Source: Cristatella mucedo
Taxonomy: Eukaryota; Bryozoa; Phylactolaemata; Cristatellidae
Length of the DNA stretch: 64,000 bases
Direction: 5' to 3'
NCBI GenBank assembly: GCA_009760855.2
Contig: WPIO01000084.1
Coordinates: 1,622,501 to 1,686,500 of the forward strand
Shown here: positions 13,303 to 25,230 of the stretch, one piece after another
Layout of the letters: every line of letters begins with the position of its first letter
How positions within the stretch are numbered: the first letter of the stretch is position 1
The notes under the pieces: generated by a model
What the model was told of the DNA's origin: nothing
What the model saw: only the letters and a program-made list of their open reading frames with translations
Database searches by the model: none
Position numbers and translations under genes: made by a program

Positions 13303-15245
13303 TCAATGGGAGCATTGGCCTTGCATGCTTTTTGAAAGTTTGGTTAAATCTGGCTCAAAACTTGTTGTTTTCAGTTTCAAGCATGCCTCTAGATTTGTAT
13401 TTGTAAGTTGACTTCTTACTTTACTTTTTATTATATTCATGCAAGAGAACGCTTGCTCGCACGAATATGTTGACCCGAAGATCGTCAGCACTCCAAATGC
13501 CAACTTCTTCACCTCACTGTAGCATTCTGGAAGACTATTCCATGCGTCAAATATGAGTGCCTCAACTCGCGGCATTTCTTTTAGAACTGTCCACTTGTGC
13601 AGCGTAACGTGCATACTTTTCTGGACCTCCAACTCTTCTAACTTGATCTTGAGTTCTGTGAACTTACTACTCCACAAATGCTTGTTTTTCAAATCCAGCA
13701 ATTGCATTTGAAGCGAACCAGCATCAATTCCAAATGGCTCAATGTTGATCTCATTTGTATTTGTGTTGAGAGGATTTACTATGAACGCCAGAGTACTTGC
13801 GTTTGTTTTGAATTGCTCAAATCTCTCAGCGAATCTATCCTGCATTTTTTTTTAGTAATGCTGAAGTAATTCGTGTCAATAGTTGCATTGGTTTCATCGC
13901 GATATTGCTTCAGATTTTCGAAATGAAGTAATTTACCGCTCTCCATGTCGTCGACAAAAAGAAGTAATTTATTTTTGAAACAAACCACTTCTTCAAGCAA
14001 GGCATAGGCTGGGTTTCCCTTTCCTTGCAGTTTTACATTTAGCTTATTTAGTTTCTTTGTGATATTGACCATGAACTTGAATTTTTGCAGCCATTTGTCT
14101 TCTTTCAATTCGGGGTGGACAATGCCTTTTTCATTGAAGAATGTTTTTATTTCACTCAAGCAAGAAGCAAAACGTTTCAATACGTTACCCATAGTAAGCC
14201 ATCGCACTTTATTGTACAGAAGTAGGTCAGAATACTGGCTTTCTATTTCTTCAAGAAATTCCTTAAACTGGCGATGGTAGAGTGCTTTTGCCAAAATGCT
14301 GTTAATGATCTTAATAACCAAGTTCATGACCTCAACCATTTCGATCGGAAATGTTTGGGCACAAAGCGCCTCTTGATGAATTATGCAGTGAAATGTTAAA
14401 ATTTCGTAGTCTATTTTTTGCCGAAGAATTGTTGTTACCCCATTATGTATTCCTGTCATACTTCTGGCTCCATCAGTTTCTATGGAAACGATTTTATTTG
14501 TATCGATTTCATAGTCTTCCAGGCATTTGTGCACAGCATTTGCTATATCTTCTCCACGAGTTTGCCCTGAGAGCGGCAGCAATCCTAGCAGTTCTTTTTT
14601 TGGACCTTGGGACGACATATACCTGACAAAAAGAGTAACTTGTGCCGTGCCTTTTATTTCGCAAGACTCATCCATAGCAAGTGATAGAGCAGAAGCCAAT
14701 TGAATGTCTTCCTCTTGCATGTGTGTAACATTTGAAGACATTTTAGAAGTTCCATCTTGTACTGTTTTAGCAGATAATAACAAATCTTTGATTTTCTTCA
14801 TGATTTCGGTTTTGTTTTTGAAATCACGAAACCGTTCTTCAGCTCCACGTATGAAACAATCTTTGACATACTCACCATCTGTGAATGGTTTCCCTCTTTT
14901 CGCAATTTGTATTGATATTACGAAGCTTGCCAGATTTACATTATTTGAAGATTGCGCCCAGGTACTTAGCATAGAACTCGACTGTTGTTTTTGTTTTTGA
15001 AGCTCTTTAAAAGCTTTTTTCGTCCGTTACCGGTTGGATATTTAGCAGCGAATCGGGTATGTTTTCTAGTGAAGAGTCCAAATTTTACTTCTTATTTTGT
15101 GTAAATTTTTTTCATGGCAAATGATAAGTCGGAAAGCCATCTGTGTTGCATATGAACACAAACGACTCTGTTCAATCCTGATTACATTCTCGATTTTCTT
15201 TTTCAGTTCGTCTCTTTTTTTTATCAAATGCCATTCTAGTGGCGG
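13303..15245 (-). pseudogene. hAT transposase (BED/GTF2IRD2-like), frameshifted
   Basis: The main frame (13,855-14,972) shows LAMDESCEI with the first catalytic Asp, [12 protein letters not shown] with the second, [13 protein letters not shown] and [13 protein letters not shown], all hAT catalytic-core hallmarks. A second frame (13,303-13,845) carries the C-terminal dimerisation motif STYSCEQAFSCMNIIKSKVR. The frames are separated by a single-base shift at a run of nine T at 13,845-13,853. Further upstream (to about 15,245) remnants of a BED-type zinc finger (TRKH-RFAAKYPTG) are broken by shifts and stops. Domestication is not supported. Confidence 0.85.
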
Positions 15246-15372
15246 AGCTGAAATAAAGATTTCTAAAATTTAATTTAGCTATCTAAAATGGTGTTAACAA
15301 ACCGTTAATTAAATAGTTAATTTTGTTAACTGCTAATCGGTAAAAAAGTCAACTTCGTTAAACGTTAAAGCG

Positions 15373-16924
15373 TATGGACAAGTAGTGTACCTCCGGACAA
15401 AATCATTTTTTTAAATTATCCATAGAAGTATTTATTTCTACTTATACCATGTTTACTTCGCGTCACTGTAATAAAATAAATAGGTATACGAAATTAATAA
15501 CATTTTGTAACTTTGGACGTTCGAAGGTACAACAACATAATAATAACAATAATAATGCACTTGATAAAGCGCCCTCAGAGAACTTAATCTCTTTCTAGGC
15601 GCTTTACATTTGCTGCAAAGGGAAATGCGATTGAATGGTAAGTAAAATCATGCTAGAAAAACAAACAAAATGAATAATATGGTTAGGGGTGACATGCACA
15701 GGGTCAGCATGCAAATGTGGTTAGTGGCAGCATGCACAGTGTCAGCACGCATAAGCACATCAAGGACGAATCACAGGGACCCACTAAATGCTGTCCTAAA
15801 TAGGTGTGTTTTTAAGTTCCTTTGAAATATGGTCAGGTCAGGGGATGTTCTGACGCAGGTCGGGAGGGAGTTCCAGGCTTTGGGAGCATACGAACTAAAT
15901 GCACGGTCTCCAAAGGATTTGAGGTTTGTACGAGGTATTTCTAGACTGTTGGATTCCGAAAAGCAGGTGGTACGATGCTTGGCCTGATGGGGGAGTATAT
16001 CTGAGAGATAGGCTGGAGCCATAGAATGAAGGGACCTAAAAGTGAGCGACAAAACCTTGAAGTCAATCCGTTGCTTGACTGGTAGCCAGTGCAGGTCGGC
16101 GAGAAGTGGAGTAATGTGGCAACTGCGATGCTCACAACAGACAAGCCTAGCTGCAGAGTTTTGCACCAGCTGCAATCGCCTGATCGCACATGCTGGTAGG
16201 CCAGTAAGCAGTGAGTTGCAGAAGTCGAGACGAGATGTCACGAATGCATGGACCAACTTGGACGTGGTATCCTTATCTAAACAAGCCCAAATTTTAGCAA
16301 TGTTATGAAGCTGAAAATAGGCAGATTTGACTGTGGAGCTGATATGGTCGTCTAACGAGAGGTCGCTTTGGAATATGACACATAGATTTCGAGCTGATTC
16401 GACTGGAGATATGCTGGCAGAGCCAATTTTGAGAGTCAGCCTTTCCAATCTCTGAATCACACTAGGTTTGCCTATAACTAGTAAGTTTGTGTGCACAACA
16501 ATTGAATGCATTGAACACATTGAATGCACAACATGAATTTCCGGAGGTACAACAAAGGGTATTTTCAGAAACTTTTACGTGTAAAATAATTTGAGGTTAT
16601 GAATATTCAAAACAGACAATATATTGAGAAAGCTCAACACGTATAGTTCATATTCATATATAATATGTATCACGCCAACATGAAACAACAACAAAATATA
16701 CAGTACACTATAATTATGAAAATATTTACTTTTTGATCAAAAAAAGTTCTGACTGCGACCGTTGACGACACAGTGCACCAATAACTAAGCAAACAGAACA
16801 GTGTTGCCACATTTCAAAAATGCTACTCTCTTGAATTTGTGCATGTATATATCACATTGCTAACCTACTTAAATCGAAACTGTCCGAAGGTAAGGTCGTC
16901 CGAAGGTACACCACTTGCCCTTAC
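15373..16924. mobile_element. Small DNA element with terminal inverted repeats, inside the hAT
   Basis: Left end GGACAAGTAGTGTACCTCCG (from about 15,376) and right end complement GGGCAAGTGGTGTACCTTCG (to about 16,921) form imperfect TIRs. The motif TCCGAAGGTA recurs near the right end. Removing the LINE inside leaves about 0.54 kb without coding capacity, so a non-autonomous element. Superfamily not determined; exact ends uncertain by a few bases. Confidence 0.55.
15536..16544 (-). mobile_element. 5'-truncated LINE family A insertion with 11-bp target duplication
   Basis: Encodes the RT thumb/C-terminal part (minus strand 15,771-16,529, open): SDLSLDDHISSTVKSAYFQL, SRLDFCNSLLTGLPACAIRR, LHWLPVKQRIDFKVLSL and FGDRAFSSYAPKAWNSLPTC. 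The 3' UTR ends in an (ATT)n-like tail at 15,536-15,560. AGGTACAACAA flanks both sides (15,525-15,535 and 16,545-16,555), an intact target-site duplication that implies a fairly recent insertion. Confidence 0.92.
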
Positions 16925-17398
16925 ATACCTTTGAGATGATAATTCGCTTCTAAATCGTATTCTTCTTGAAATAACGAAAAAATTGTTTCTCGCAAGCGAT
17001 TAAATTAACACACATGGAACCGCGCTCCGAGGAAAACTTACTGAAGACTGAACACTACCGTCCGCTGGGTTGCTGGCTGGGTGGTAGTAGTGACTAGTGG
17101 CGGCGGCAGTCGGCACTTCGGCAGTGGCAAACATTGAGCCGTCGCCACGGGGCTGGCCACAGCACGGCTGTGGAGCTGGGCCTGGTGCCCAAGCAGCTGT
17201 CGGCTGTCCGTATACTCTCTACTCCACCTATTCTCGCTGTTTTCTGTCGAGTGTTTTTATCCTGCTTAAAGTTTTTTTGCAGTATACTATTTTTTCTGAG
17301 TTTTGAAAATAAAATAATGTAATCATTAATATTTGCGCATGGAACTGGAGAGCCGCATCTTGACATCGAAAGAACCGCATGCAGGTTGCCGACCTCTG

Positions 17399-18331
17399 GG
17401 TTAAGATGCTTGCCCAAAGTTAATTAATAGTTAATTAAGATGCTTGACCAAAGTCTGACCGTGGGCTCGAGCCCAGTGGCACATTCAAAGCGCTCGAATA
17501 GAGATTAAGTTCTCTTAGGGCACTAAACCAATGAACATTCATTATTTATAAACTTCTCAGGGCAAACTTCTAGACTCTTTTAGACTTCAAAGACTTGATC
17601 GATGACAAAAATCTTTAGGATTGCATAGGGGGTTAATTCCTTGATAAAACTAGAAACTTTCAGCTCGAACACCTTTCACGAATCAAGTAGTTATTGCTTG
17701 CAGAGCAGTACCATTTCCGGACAGTGTCCACAAGAAAACAGCGATGAGATTGGCACAGAGGAGCATCTTCACTGCCAAGCTTCTCCAAGTCGAATGATGT
17801 TTCAACAGTCTGCGAAAAAGAGCCAAAAGCTATTAAATGCAACGTGGAAAATGAAAAAACTCATATTGCCACAAGTAAAAGTTGCTTACTAAAACAAGTT
17901 GTATCTAACAGCAGCGGAAGAACCTTCGTGAATAACTCGCCTCCCCCCCCCCGTAGCAGCGGAAAATAAAAGATTGCCTGCTCTAGGACTCAAACGCCAC
18001 AACCTGGGCAGTGAAGTACAAGCACCTTACGCCTAAGCTAAAACCCGGGGCCGTCCACAAGATGGCAGACAAGCAGAGCACCAGAACCAATAACTCTCGG
18101 CAATGGCCTTTATTGGCCTGACGTCGAGCATATTTGCAAAGCATAACAAACCAAAATCACCGCCGCTTATTTCTCGCTGACCGACATCCATAAGTCGTAT
18201 TCAATTGTGTGCTATTATCACTGAAGGCACCCGAAGAATGCCTTATGCTTGAAGGAGCCAAGTTCAACATTCGCTCCTTAACTTTAACAGCATGCGTACG
18301 TATGTAAGCGAGTTCCTGGGGTCAAAGGCCT
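17399..18331. other. Non-coding stretch with decayed LINE tail and tRNA-like remnant
   Basis: A family A tail-like segment lies at about 17,485-17,550 (AAGCGCTCGAATAGAGATTA). A tRNA-like remnant on the minus strand lies at about 17,985-18,050 next to a C10 run. No gene recognised. Confidence 0.4.
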
Positions 18332-19269
18332 GAATTGGAAAGCGAGACTCACAAATTTGGGATTTTACTGAGCGTTATTCGCAAGCGCACAAAGTAGCTG
18401 CATGTTTTACTCAGTTTTATCTCCACAATCCTCACACGTTCTCAACAGCACAAGCACTCTTGCGGAGAGAATACGTCTCCACACTGAGGCTACTTACGTC
18501 TATAGTGGGGAACGACCCAAATACATGGAGCCTGAACCGGAGCCTAAACCCTGACCGGAGAACTAGGACTCCGCTTCCACCAGTGCGGTAGGAATACCCC
18601 ACACACGCCAACTCAAGCACTCTTGCGGAGGAAACACGTCTCCACAGTTAGGCTACTTACGTCTAGAGTGGGGAACGACCCAAATAGACAGAGGAGCCCG
18701 AACCAACGGAATATCTCACACCAAACCAACTACGTTTAGCTCGCACCGGCAAATCTTTATGCCAAGACCACGTGCGAGCGCGCACACACAAAACTCAAAA
18801 GAAACACAAAATGCCAGCTCGGGCGTGATACGACCGTATTCGGTGGAGTCCGCCGAATTCTCCTAGCGCTGTCTCGTCCTGTCCCGTCCATCACCGGCGA
18901 ACAGCCCGCCCTCCTCCCTCGCTTTCAGAGAAACGAGTCCGATGGCGTCGAAGCGAAGCCGGACAAAAGACCAAGAGTGAGCGTCGCTCGGCTCTTAAAT
19001 ACCTAGCCGCGGCAATGGGGCAAGAGCTTAGGGGTATTGGGCCCGACGCCGTGGCCCATTATGGTACGGAATTAATACCGTCACTAGCCACTGAAAGGGC
19101 ACCTCTGTCCAGCTTGAATGGCGAATGGGTTCCAAATGATTCTTTTTGGACAGAGTGATGGCGGAGGTCGACAGGCCAGCCAACATCAATCAGCAGCTCC
19201 CGCGGGTATCAGACCGATTCTAAAGGCCGAATCGCCACCACTGGTCTCAGAGCTTCCTGGCTTGCTCTT
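18332..19269. repeat. Dispersed repeat of about 0.9 kb, copy 1
   Basis: Matches 22,953-23,762 in the same orientation over its whole length, from GAATTGGAAAGCGAGACTCA to CTTGGCTTGCTCTT-like sequence. It contains an internal tandem duplication (about 18,449-18,540 and 18,613-18,704, unit about 165 bp) absent from copy 2. No coding capacity. It could be a solo LTR or a non-autonomous transposon; clear terminal features were not found. Confidence 0.85.
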
Positions 19270-20899
19270 GTAACCGGGTTCCAGGGGTCAGAGGCTATTT
19301 CCCGCCAAACCCCGCCATACTCCGGCCACGCTGCCGCCCGCCATGCCGCCGAGCTAGGGTAAGACGAGCGGCCGTCAGGTTAAACATCTTTATAACGCAT
19401 GTGCCAATAACAACGGGGGGAACTAAACAAGTCTACAGGGAGGGTCCTATACACAGTACACTACGGGGGCGCAAGACGACGCAGCAAGCGCGAACAAACG
19501 TGTTAGTTGGGGTCAGTCGGCTTCTGCAGTCCTGTCGTTGTACCGACTCCGAATCCAACAGTACGACCGTACGCCGTCCAAAACCCGGCTGGCTGAGTAA
19601 CTGCTGGCTAGTCCGAGTCGACAACTACCACAGTCGTAAGCTTCCACCGAAAGACGCCAACACACGGGGGGGGGGGGTCACGAACACACTACACGGGGGG
19701 AACGCGGTATAAACAAGTCAACAACGAGCGAGCTATCCAGCTCCGCTCGGGCCTTGGGTACTAGTTCCCTTGCGTGCGTGGCAGCATCGCCGGAGCACGC
19801 CTGCACGAATCCAGGAGCATAACTCTGCGAGACCGGGAGCCTCCAACACCACGACTTACTTTGCCAACTTCCCGTACCCAAGAGCCCCGGTGACCTCACG
19901 CCACCGCATACATCCGGCCATGCCGTAGGTCCGACCCCGGCCCAGCCGGTGACCCTAACCCTCACTATAGCCGTCCGGTCCCAGCCAACCGAACCCAGCC
20001 TGGGTACACGTATTCCATGAGACGCCCAACGAAAAATGAGGGGTAGCAAGGAGCAAGGATTGCTCACTTAATGAGCTAAGAATCTCTTGATGTGACCAAT
20101 CACTCTCAAGACTATGCTGTTTAAGAATGAAGCTAAACTTTCACTGACCCAGTGACGGATCGAGCCTCTGAGGGCCATCAGCTACCGTTCTCAACACAGG
20201 TTTGCTGACTAAAAGTGCCATTGACTGCTTAGTATACAGCGTGTACCTTCACGTGTCATCCTCAAAATCACGACGCAGAAATTTGCAAAAAACTTGGTCA
20301 TACAGAGCACCATCAGCTCTTTTTCTGCTGTCCAAACAAGGCCAGCTGGTGAGTAGAAATGTAGGCTTTACACTTACGCTGAGGTAAACGTGCACGATAC
20401 AAGAAAGATATCTGCTGAAACGACTTGGCATATGGTTTCATAGCAATACTTAAAAGTTTGCAATACAAGACGCAGCAAGCACCTCAGACAGCTTCGCGTT
20501 GGGAATGAGCAGCAAAAGGCAGCGAATTCTCCAGAATTTCGTCAAACGTTTCGCTTTGCTATCGGATTAGCTACGGTTCGTTGGCAACGGAACGTTCATC
20601 CAGTCATTCCAAAGTAGGCCATCCCACATCTGCCCCGCCTGAGCCGCAGGTTCGCCACTTAACATACCACTCGATTAGCCTAACTAACCTTCAGCTAGCA
20701 AGGAGTATAGTGTAATATCAATGTAACGTATTCTTTCTTTCTGGCTTAGTCATCTGTCTAGGTCGCTGCTTGCAGCTACTTAAAACTTCTCAAAAGAAAA
20801 CTTTACGAATATCCAGTAACTTAGCGAACGCAGTAGCTATGAAACATCACATAGCCAGCAGATCTGTCGGGTGGCATTCGCAGGAAGCCTAATCATAAT
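19270..20899. other. Non-coding stretch, no recognised element
   Basis: GC-rich to about 20,060 with G- and C-runs (G10 near 19,667), then average composition. ORFs of about 100-130 codons show no family similarity and no splice support. Confidence 0.4.
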
Positions 20900-21261
20900 A
20901 ATAGTAACAATAATAATAAGTCTTTCGTATAGCGCCTTAAGAACATCGACTATTTATCCGGGTACTTTCCGACTCTTTCTTTCATACCCTTTGATCAATC
21001 AAAACTGGAGGTCGAGTCATCTTTTTTGCATTCTCTTCCCTCAATCTCAAACCGTTCGCAGTCCCATCAAAGCAGTCTTTGTAATCTCTGGTTTGGGTCC
21101 CTCCCAACGACAGTTTCTCGTGGTTTGCCCCAGGTACCAAGTTCTCATTTATGTAAGATTTTTAATGTTTGTTTTGATTCTGTGTGCAGGAAATCGTTCT
21201 GTCCTCCTGGGCGATTTTAACATTCATTTTGATGACTCAATTGGCGCCTTAAGTATCAAAT

Positions 21262-21430
21262 TGGTGGCCGCGATGGCACACTAGGTAAGGCGATTGCTTT
21301 CACGACCTCGGCCCCGAGGTCGTGGGTTCGATTCCTGTGGTGGGCGATTCTATATCGCCACTGCAAGCGGCGGTGATAGCCGTAAGGGCTCCTCTGTCGC
21401 TATACAAAAAGAGGCAGTTTAATCAGCTAG
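21262..21430 (+). mobile_element. tRNA-derived SINE, best copy
   Basis: Pol III boxes: A box TGGCACACTAGG at 21,274-21,285 and B box GGTTCGATTCC at 21,325-21,335. A GACCTCGG/CCGAGGTC palindrome sits between them. The body runs through GCCACTGCAAGCGGCGGTGA and GTCGCTATACAAAAAGAGGC. Related copies lie at 33,600, 63,655 and partly at 33,485, 54,436 and 63,247. Confidence 0.8.
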
Positions 21431-21743
21431 GATTTATTTATTTATTTACATTGTGTTCACCGACTCGTGAATTTCTCAGCACAGCTTGAGGGAGTTGGTT
21501 AACAGAGCTTCGAGGAATACAGGAATGCATTTGCCTACCATCAACCACCTCCATAACCGCTTCCATGATAGCAACTTCCCGATCTATTCTTCAGTGGTGA
21601 ACTAGCAAATCCCCTTCTCTGCTAGCTGCTTTATCAGCAAGCTAGACTCAGTGGGTCCATGCCTAAGGTAATGATGAGGTAAGCCCCTTTAGACTTCTCT
21701 CCCTAAGTAATATTTTCACAGGATTCCCCCTCTCTCTCTTTCT

Positions 21744-21761
21744 CACACACACACACACACA

Positions 21762-21793
<32 letters not shown>

Positions 21794-21794
21794 C
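21744..21794. repeat. (CA)n/(GCAC)n microsatellite
   Basis: CA repeats interrupted by five GCAC units, inside the degenerate LINE. Confidence 0.95.
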
Positions 21795-22952
21795 TTACAG
21801 CACCTCAATCGCTGCATTCAAGGCAGCCAATATAAGACCTCATATCGAAGACCATATCTCAATATAAGAAGATTAATAGGGCTCTAGACCATATTCCCAC
21901 TGTCCTACTTCTGTGATGCATAGATCTACTGCAGCCCTAAATAACTACCATAATCAACATGTCCTTAGCCTGAGGTCTTGTCCCGGCACCTTTCAAAAAG
22001 GCTACTAGGCCACTTATAAAGAAGGCAATACCAGACCAGCAGAACTTTAGACACTTCCGCCCAGTCTCCGTACTGCCGTTCTTATCAAAATTTTAGGGCT
22101 AATCACTTTACAGAGTCAGCAATACTTTGGGTGTTCAAGAATCTTCTTAGAAATTCGGATTTAGATGAAGCATCTCAGCTTGTTTTGCTTGATCTTTCGG
22201 CAGCATTTGATACTACTGATCACAAAGTCCTTCTCGAGCACCTATCATCTATCACCTGGGCATCCCCGGGACTGCACTGCAAAGGTTTAGGTTCCATCTC
22301 AGTGACAGACTCGAGAGCATTAATTTGAAAGGGCAACCAGCATCCGTGGAGCTACTAAAATACGGAGTATCCCAGAACTCTGAGCTCTTAGGTCTGGGCT
22401 CTTTTCATAATGTATACTCTCCTGCCGATGTAATCACACAAGCAAAATCCGGCTTTCCGTTCTTTGCCGATAACACACCTCTCCTAGCCTTCCAGCTTGT
22501 TAAACTCAAATCGCCGATGTATTGCTAATATTTGCACTTGGATAGCAACAAACTTGCCCAAATTGAATGACTGACGATAAAACCAACTAACTAGCTGCAG
22601 GCAAACCTGGTCTCGGAAATGGGAAAACCTATCTTTTAATTGGGCATTGCCAGCACTTAGTCTGTAGCATCTTCACGAAATCTGAGTGTCCTGTTCTACA
22701 GTGACCTTTCTCTAAACTGCTGCATCGGTCCTATAGGCATAGTTAAGCCTATTTTCACCGCTGTAACAATGTAAAACTGTAACGCCGAAGGCTCGGCGGG
22801 GTAAGCTTGACCTGCCGCTTACCTAGCGGCGTAGCCTATCGCCTAATGCCGTTCGGTGCTCGCCTACGCGCAATAAGCTGGCCGCCACGAAACGAGCGTT
22901 TCTGCCGCTGACCTGCTTACCGTTACTAAAGGGGGTCGTGAGTCCGCGGCGT

Positions 22953-23762
22953 GAATTGGAAAGCGAGACACACAAATTGGGGATTTTACTGAACTTTATT
23001 CGAAAGCGCACAAAGTCGCTGCGCGTCTAGTTCAGCTTTATCTCCACACTCCTCGCACATTCTCAGCTACACCAACACTCTTGTGGAGGGAATACTCCTC
23101 CACACTAAGCGCGACCCGGAGCCTAAACCCTAACCGGTGAACTAGGAATCCGTTCCCACCTGTGCCGAGGGAATACCCCAAACACGCCAACTACGTCTAG
23201 CTCGCACCGGTAAATCCCTATGCGGCAAATCCCTATGCCGAGACCACGTGCTAGCGCGCACACACAAAACACGAAAGAAACACAAAATGCCAGCTCGGGC
23301 GCGATACGACCGTATTCGGTGGAGTCCACCGAATCCTCCTAGCGCGCTGTCTCGTCCTGTTCCGTCAATCGCTGGCGAACAGCCCGCCCTCCTCCCTCGC
23401 TTCCAGAGAAAACGAGTCCGACGGCGGAGCCGGACCAAAGACAGAAGACCACAGACAAAAAGACCCAGAGCGAGCGTCGCTCGACTCTTAAATACTTGGC
23501 TGAGACAATGGGGCAAGAGCTTAGTGGTATTGGGCCCGACAACATGGCCCATTACTGTAAGGAACTAATACCGGCACTAGGCCACTGGAATGTCCCCTCT
23601 GTCCAGCTTGAATGGCGAATGGGTTCCAGACGATTCTTTCTTGGACCGAGTGAAGGCGGAGGTTGACAGGCCAGCCAACATCAATCAGCAGCTTCCGCGG
23701 GTATCGGACCAATTCTAAAGGCCGAATCGCCACCGCCGGTCTCAGCTTCTTGGCTTGCTCTT
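22953..23762. repeat. Dispersed repeat of about 0.9 kb, copy 2, inside a LINE
   Basis: Same orientation as copy 1 at 18,332-19,269 and similar throughout. It splits the RT domain of the degenerate LINE into parts at 22,130-22,780 and 23,800-24,060, so it inserted after the LINE. Extra sequence at 22,785-22,952, starting TGTAACGCCGAAGG, may belong to the element. Confidence 0.85.
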
Positions 23763-24545
23763 AAGCTCTTGCTCTCTAACCGCGCTGACGCTCCTCTCTG
23801 GCTCACTGCTCCAGGACAAAGGAGTTCTAGCTCGCCTTCTTAGAACAGCTCTTGTTCGCGCTAAAATTCAGCCAAGGCCAGCAAAGTGCTACAAAACGTC
23901 GGGCCTGCCTAGGAAGGAAAGCCACATACAAGTTGGTCCGTGCATTTATTACATTCTGTCTCGCCTTCTGTAACTCACTACTTGCTGGTCATCCGGCATA
24001 TCTAATCAGGCGCTTACAGCTGGTAAAGAACTCAGAAACTGTGCTGGTTTGCTAGGTCATGCTTTGTCAGTAAGCATGCATGCTGATTCGATCTGTGTGG
24101 TTTTTAAAGATAAACAGGCTTTACAAATATCAATTTATAAACTTGGACTAGCGAGATATACTTTGTTCCAGAAGGTGACCAAAAACTAGCCCTGGCTAGT
24201 CCAAGCGTAACTAATCCCACGTGTTACCCTAGGTTCTACTGATTTCAAAGTCTAGCCCCCAAGATATTTGACCATGAGAGCAATCCATCGAATTAGATGC
24301 TGTGACATAGAGGATGACTCCCAAGTCTGTATGTAGAATGGCTACCTGCACACGGCCTTTTGTGCAAATGAGGTGTTCCCACTTTACAATGGCAGTAGGT
24401 CCTCGAGCCTTGTCCTTGTGTACTTATATGTGCTGACATTGTGTATGCTATAAATAACCAGTTTGACATGCTTCCTTTACAGCATATACAAAGTGCCTTG
24501 AAAGAGATTTAGTTAACCAATACTGTACTGTTAGGACTATACTAT

Positions 24546-25058
24546 TGTTTCGTAATTAACTGAATTACTGAAAAATTCGTGCTAATCTTCTTCTAGGATT
24601 GATTCTGTAAAGATAGATTTAAAAATAAACGATTTATGCACTGGTCAATTTTTCTATTTCTGTAAGTACACTTAATCGTAACCATGCCTCTAAATACGTC
24701 ATGGCTTGGTGTTATCAGTCAATTTTGTTGCAATGGATGCAGCTCCTAAGCCGTTAAGCTGCTTGTAGCTCCAACGACATCGGGTTGGAGGCTATTGAGG
24801 GGTGCCATAAACACTTCTGGCCCTGAGTTGTAAGTACAGCTACGGTGCTTTCTATGATTATTGTACAATTGTACAATGATTATTTTACAATTAGCTGAGA
24901 TTAATTTACAATGATCCTATGGATTACTTTTATCAGAGCAAAGCCGCTACAGCAGACCTGGGGTCTCTGTAGCAAAACTAATGACAGCATTTTCTGCAGG
25001 GATAAGCACTCAAGAAAGTGCGATGGTGAGGCTCATTTGCATACACATAATATTACTA
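24546..25058. other. Non-coding stretch, nothing recognised
   Basis: Average-composition DNA between the LINE remains and the LINE-tail palindrome. A short direct repeat (attgtacaattgtacaatg) lies near 24,860. Confidence 0.4.
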
Positions 25059-25230
25059 ATACATTTGATATACTGCCCTCAGAGAACACTATCCCTTTCT
25101 ATGCACTTTACATTTGATGCAAAGGAAGCACGATCGTATTAATCGATATATATGGATCGTGCTTCTTTTGCAGCAAATGTAAAGTGCCTAGAAAGGGATA
25201 AGAGTTCTCTGAGGGCCATATCAAATGTAT
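25059..25230. repeat. Palindrome of two LINE family A tails
   Basis: Arms 25,059-25,135 and 25,155-25,230 are inverted copies of the family A 3' UTR (CCCTCAGAGAAC/GTTCTCTGAGGG, GCACTTTACATTTG/CAAATGTAAAGTGC, AAGCACGATC/GATCGTGCTT) around a 19-nt AT-rich spacer. It would fold into a hairpin of about 76 bp. Confidence 0.92.

Larger units (their letters stand above)
12993..17398 (-). mobile_element. hAT-superfamily DNA transposon carrying nested insertions
   Basis: Terminal inverted repeats CAGGGGTCGGTAACCT (12,993) and CAGAGGTCGGCAACCT (complement, ending 17,398) differ at two of 16 positions. Subterminal sequence AAGAGCC/GAGAGCC also mirrors. Flanks ggttagac and ggttaaga are a decayed 8-bp target duplication (first five bases agree). 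The transposase is on the minus strand. A second element (about 15,373-16,924), itself holding a LINE insertion, interrupts the region upstream of the transposase. Confidence 0.88.
20900..24545 (+). mobile_element. Degenerate APE-type LINE (endonuclease and RT), interrupted
   Basis: The order of remains fits one old LINE. Endonuclease motif SVLLGDFNIHFDD lies near 21,200-21,235. RT palm motif LVLLDLSAAFDTTDHKVLLE lies near 22,175-22,235, and decayed motif C (FFADNTPLLAFQLV) near 22,460-22,510. The C-terminal part (FCNSLLAGHPAYLIRRLQLV) lies near 23,955-24,030, with a family A-like 3' UTR to about 24,545. A SINE (21,262-21,430), a CA tract and the second 0.9-kb repeat copy interrupt it. Many stops; inactive. 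Confidence 0.75.
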
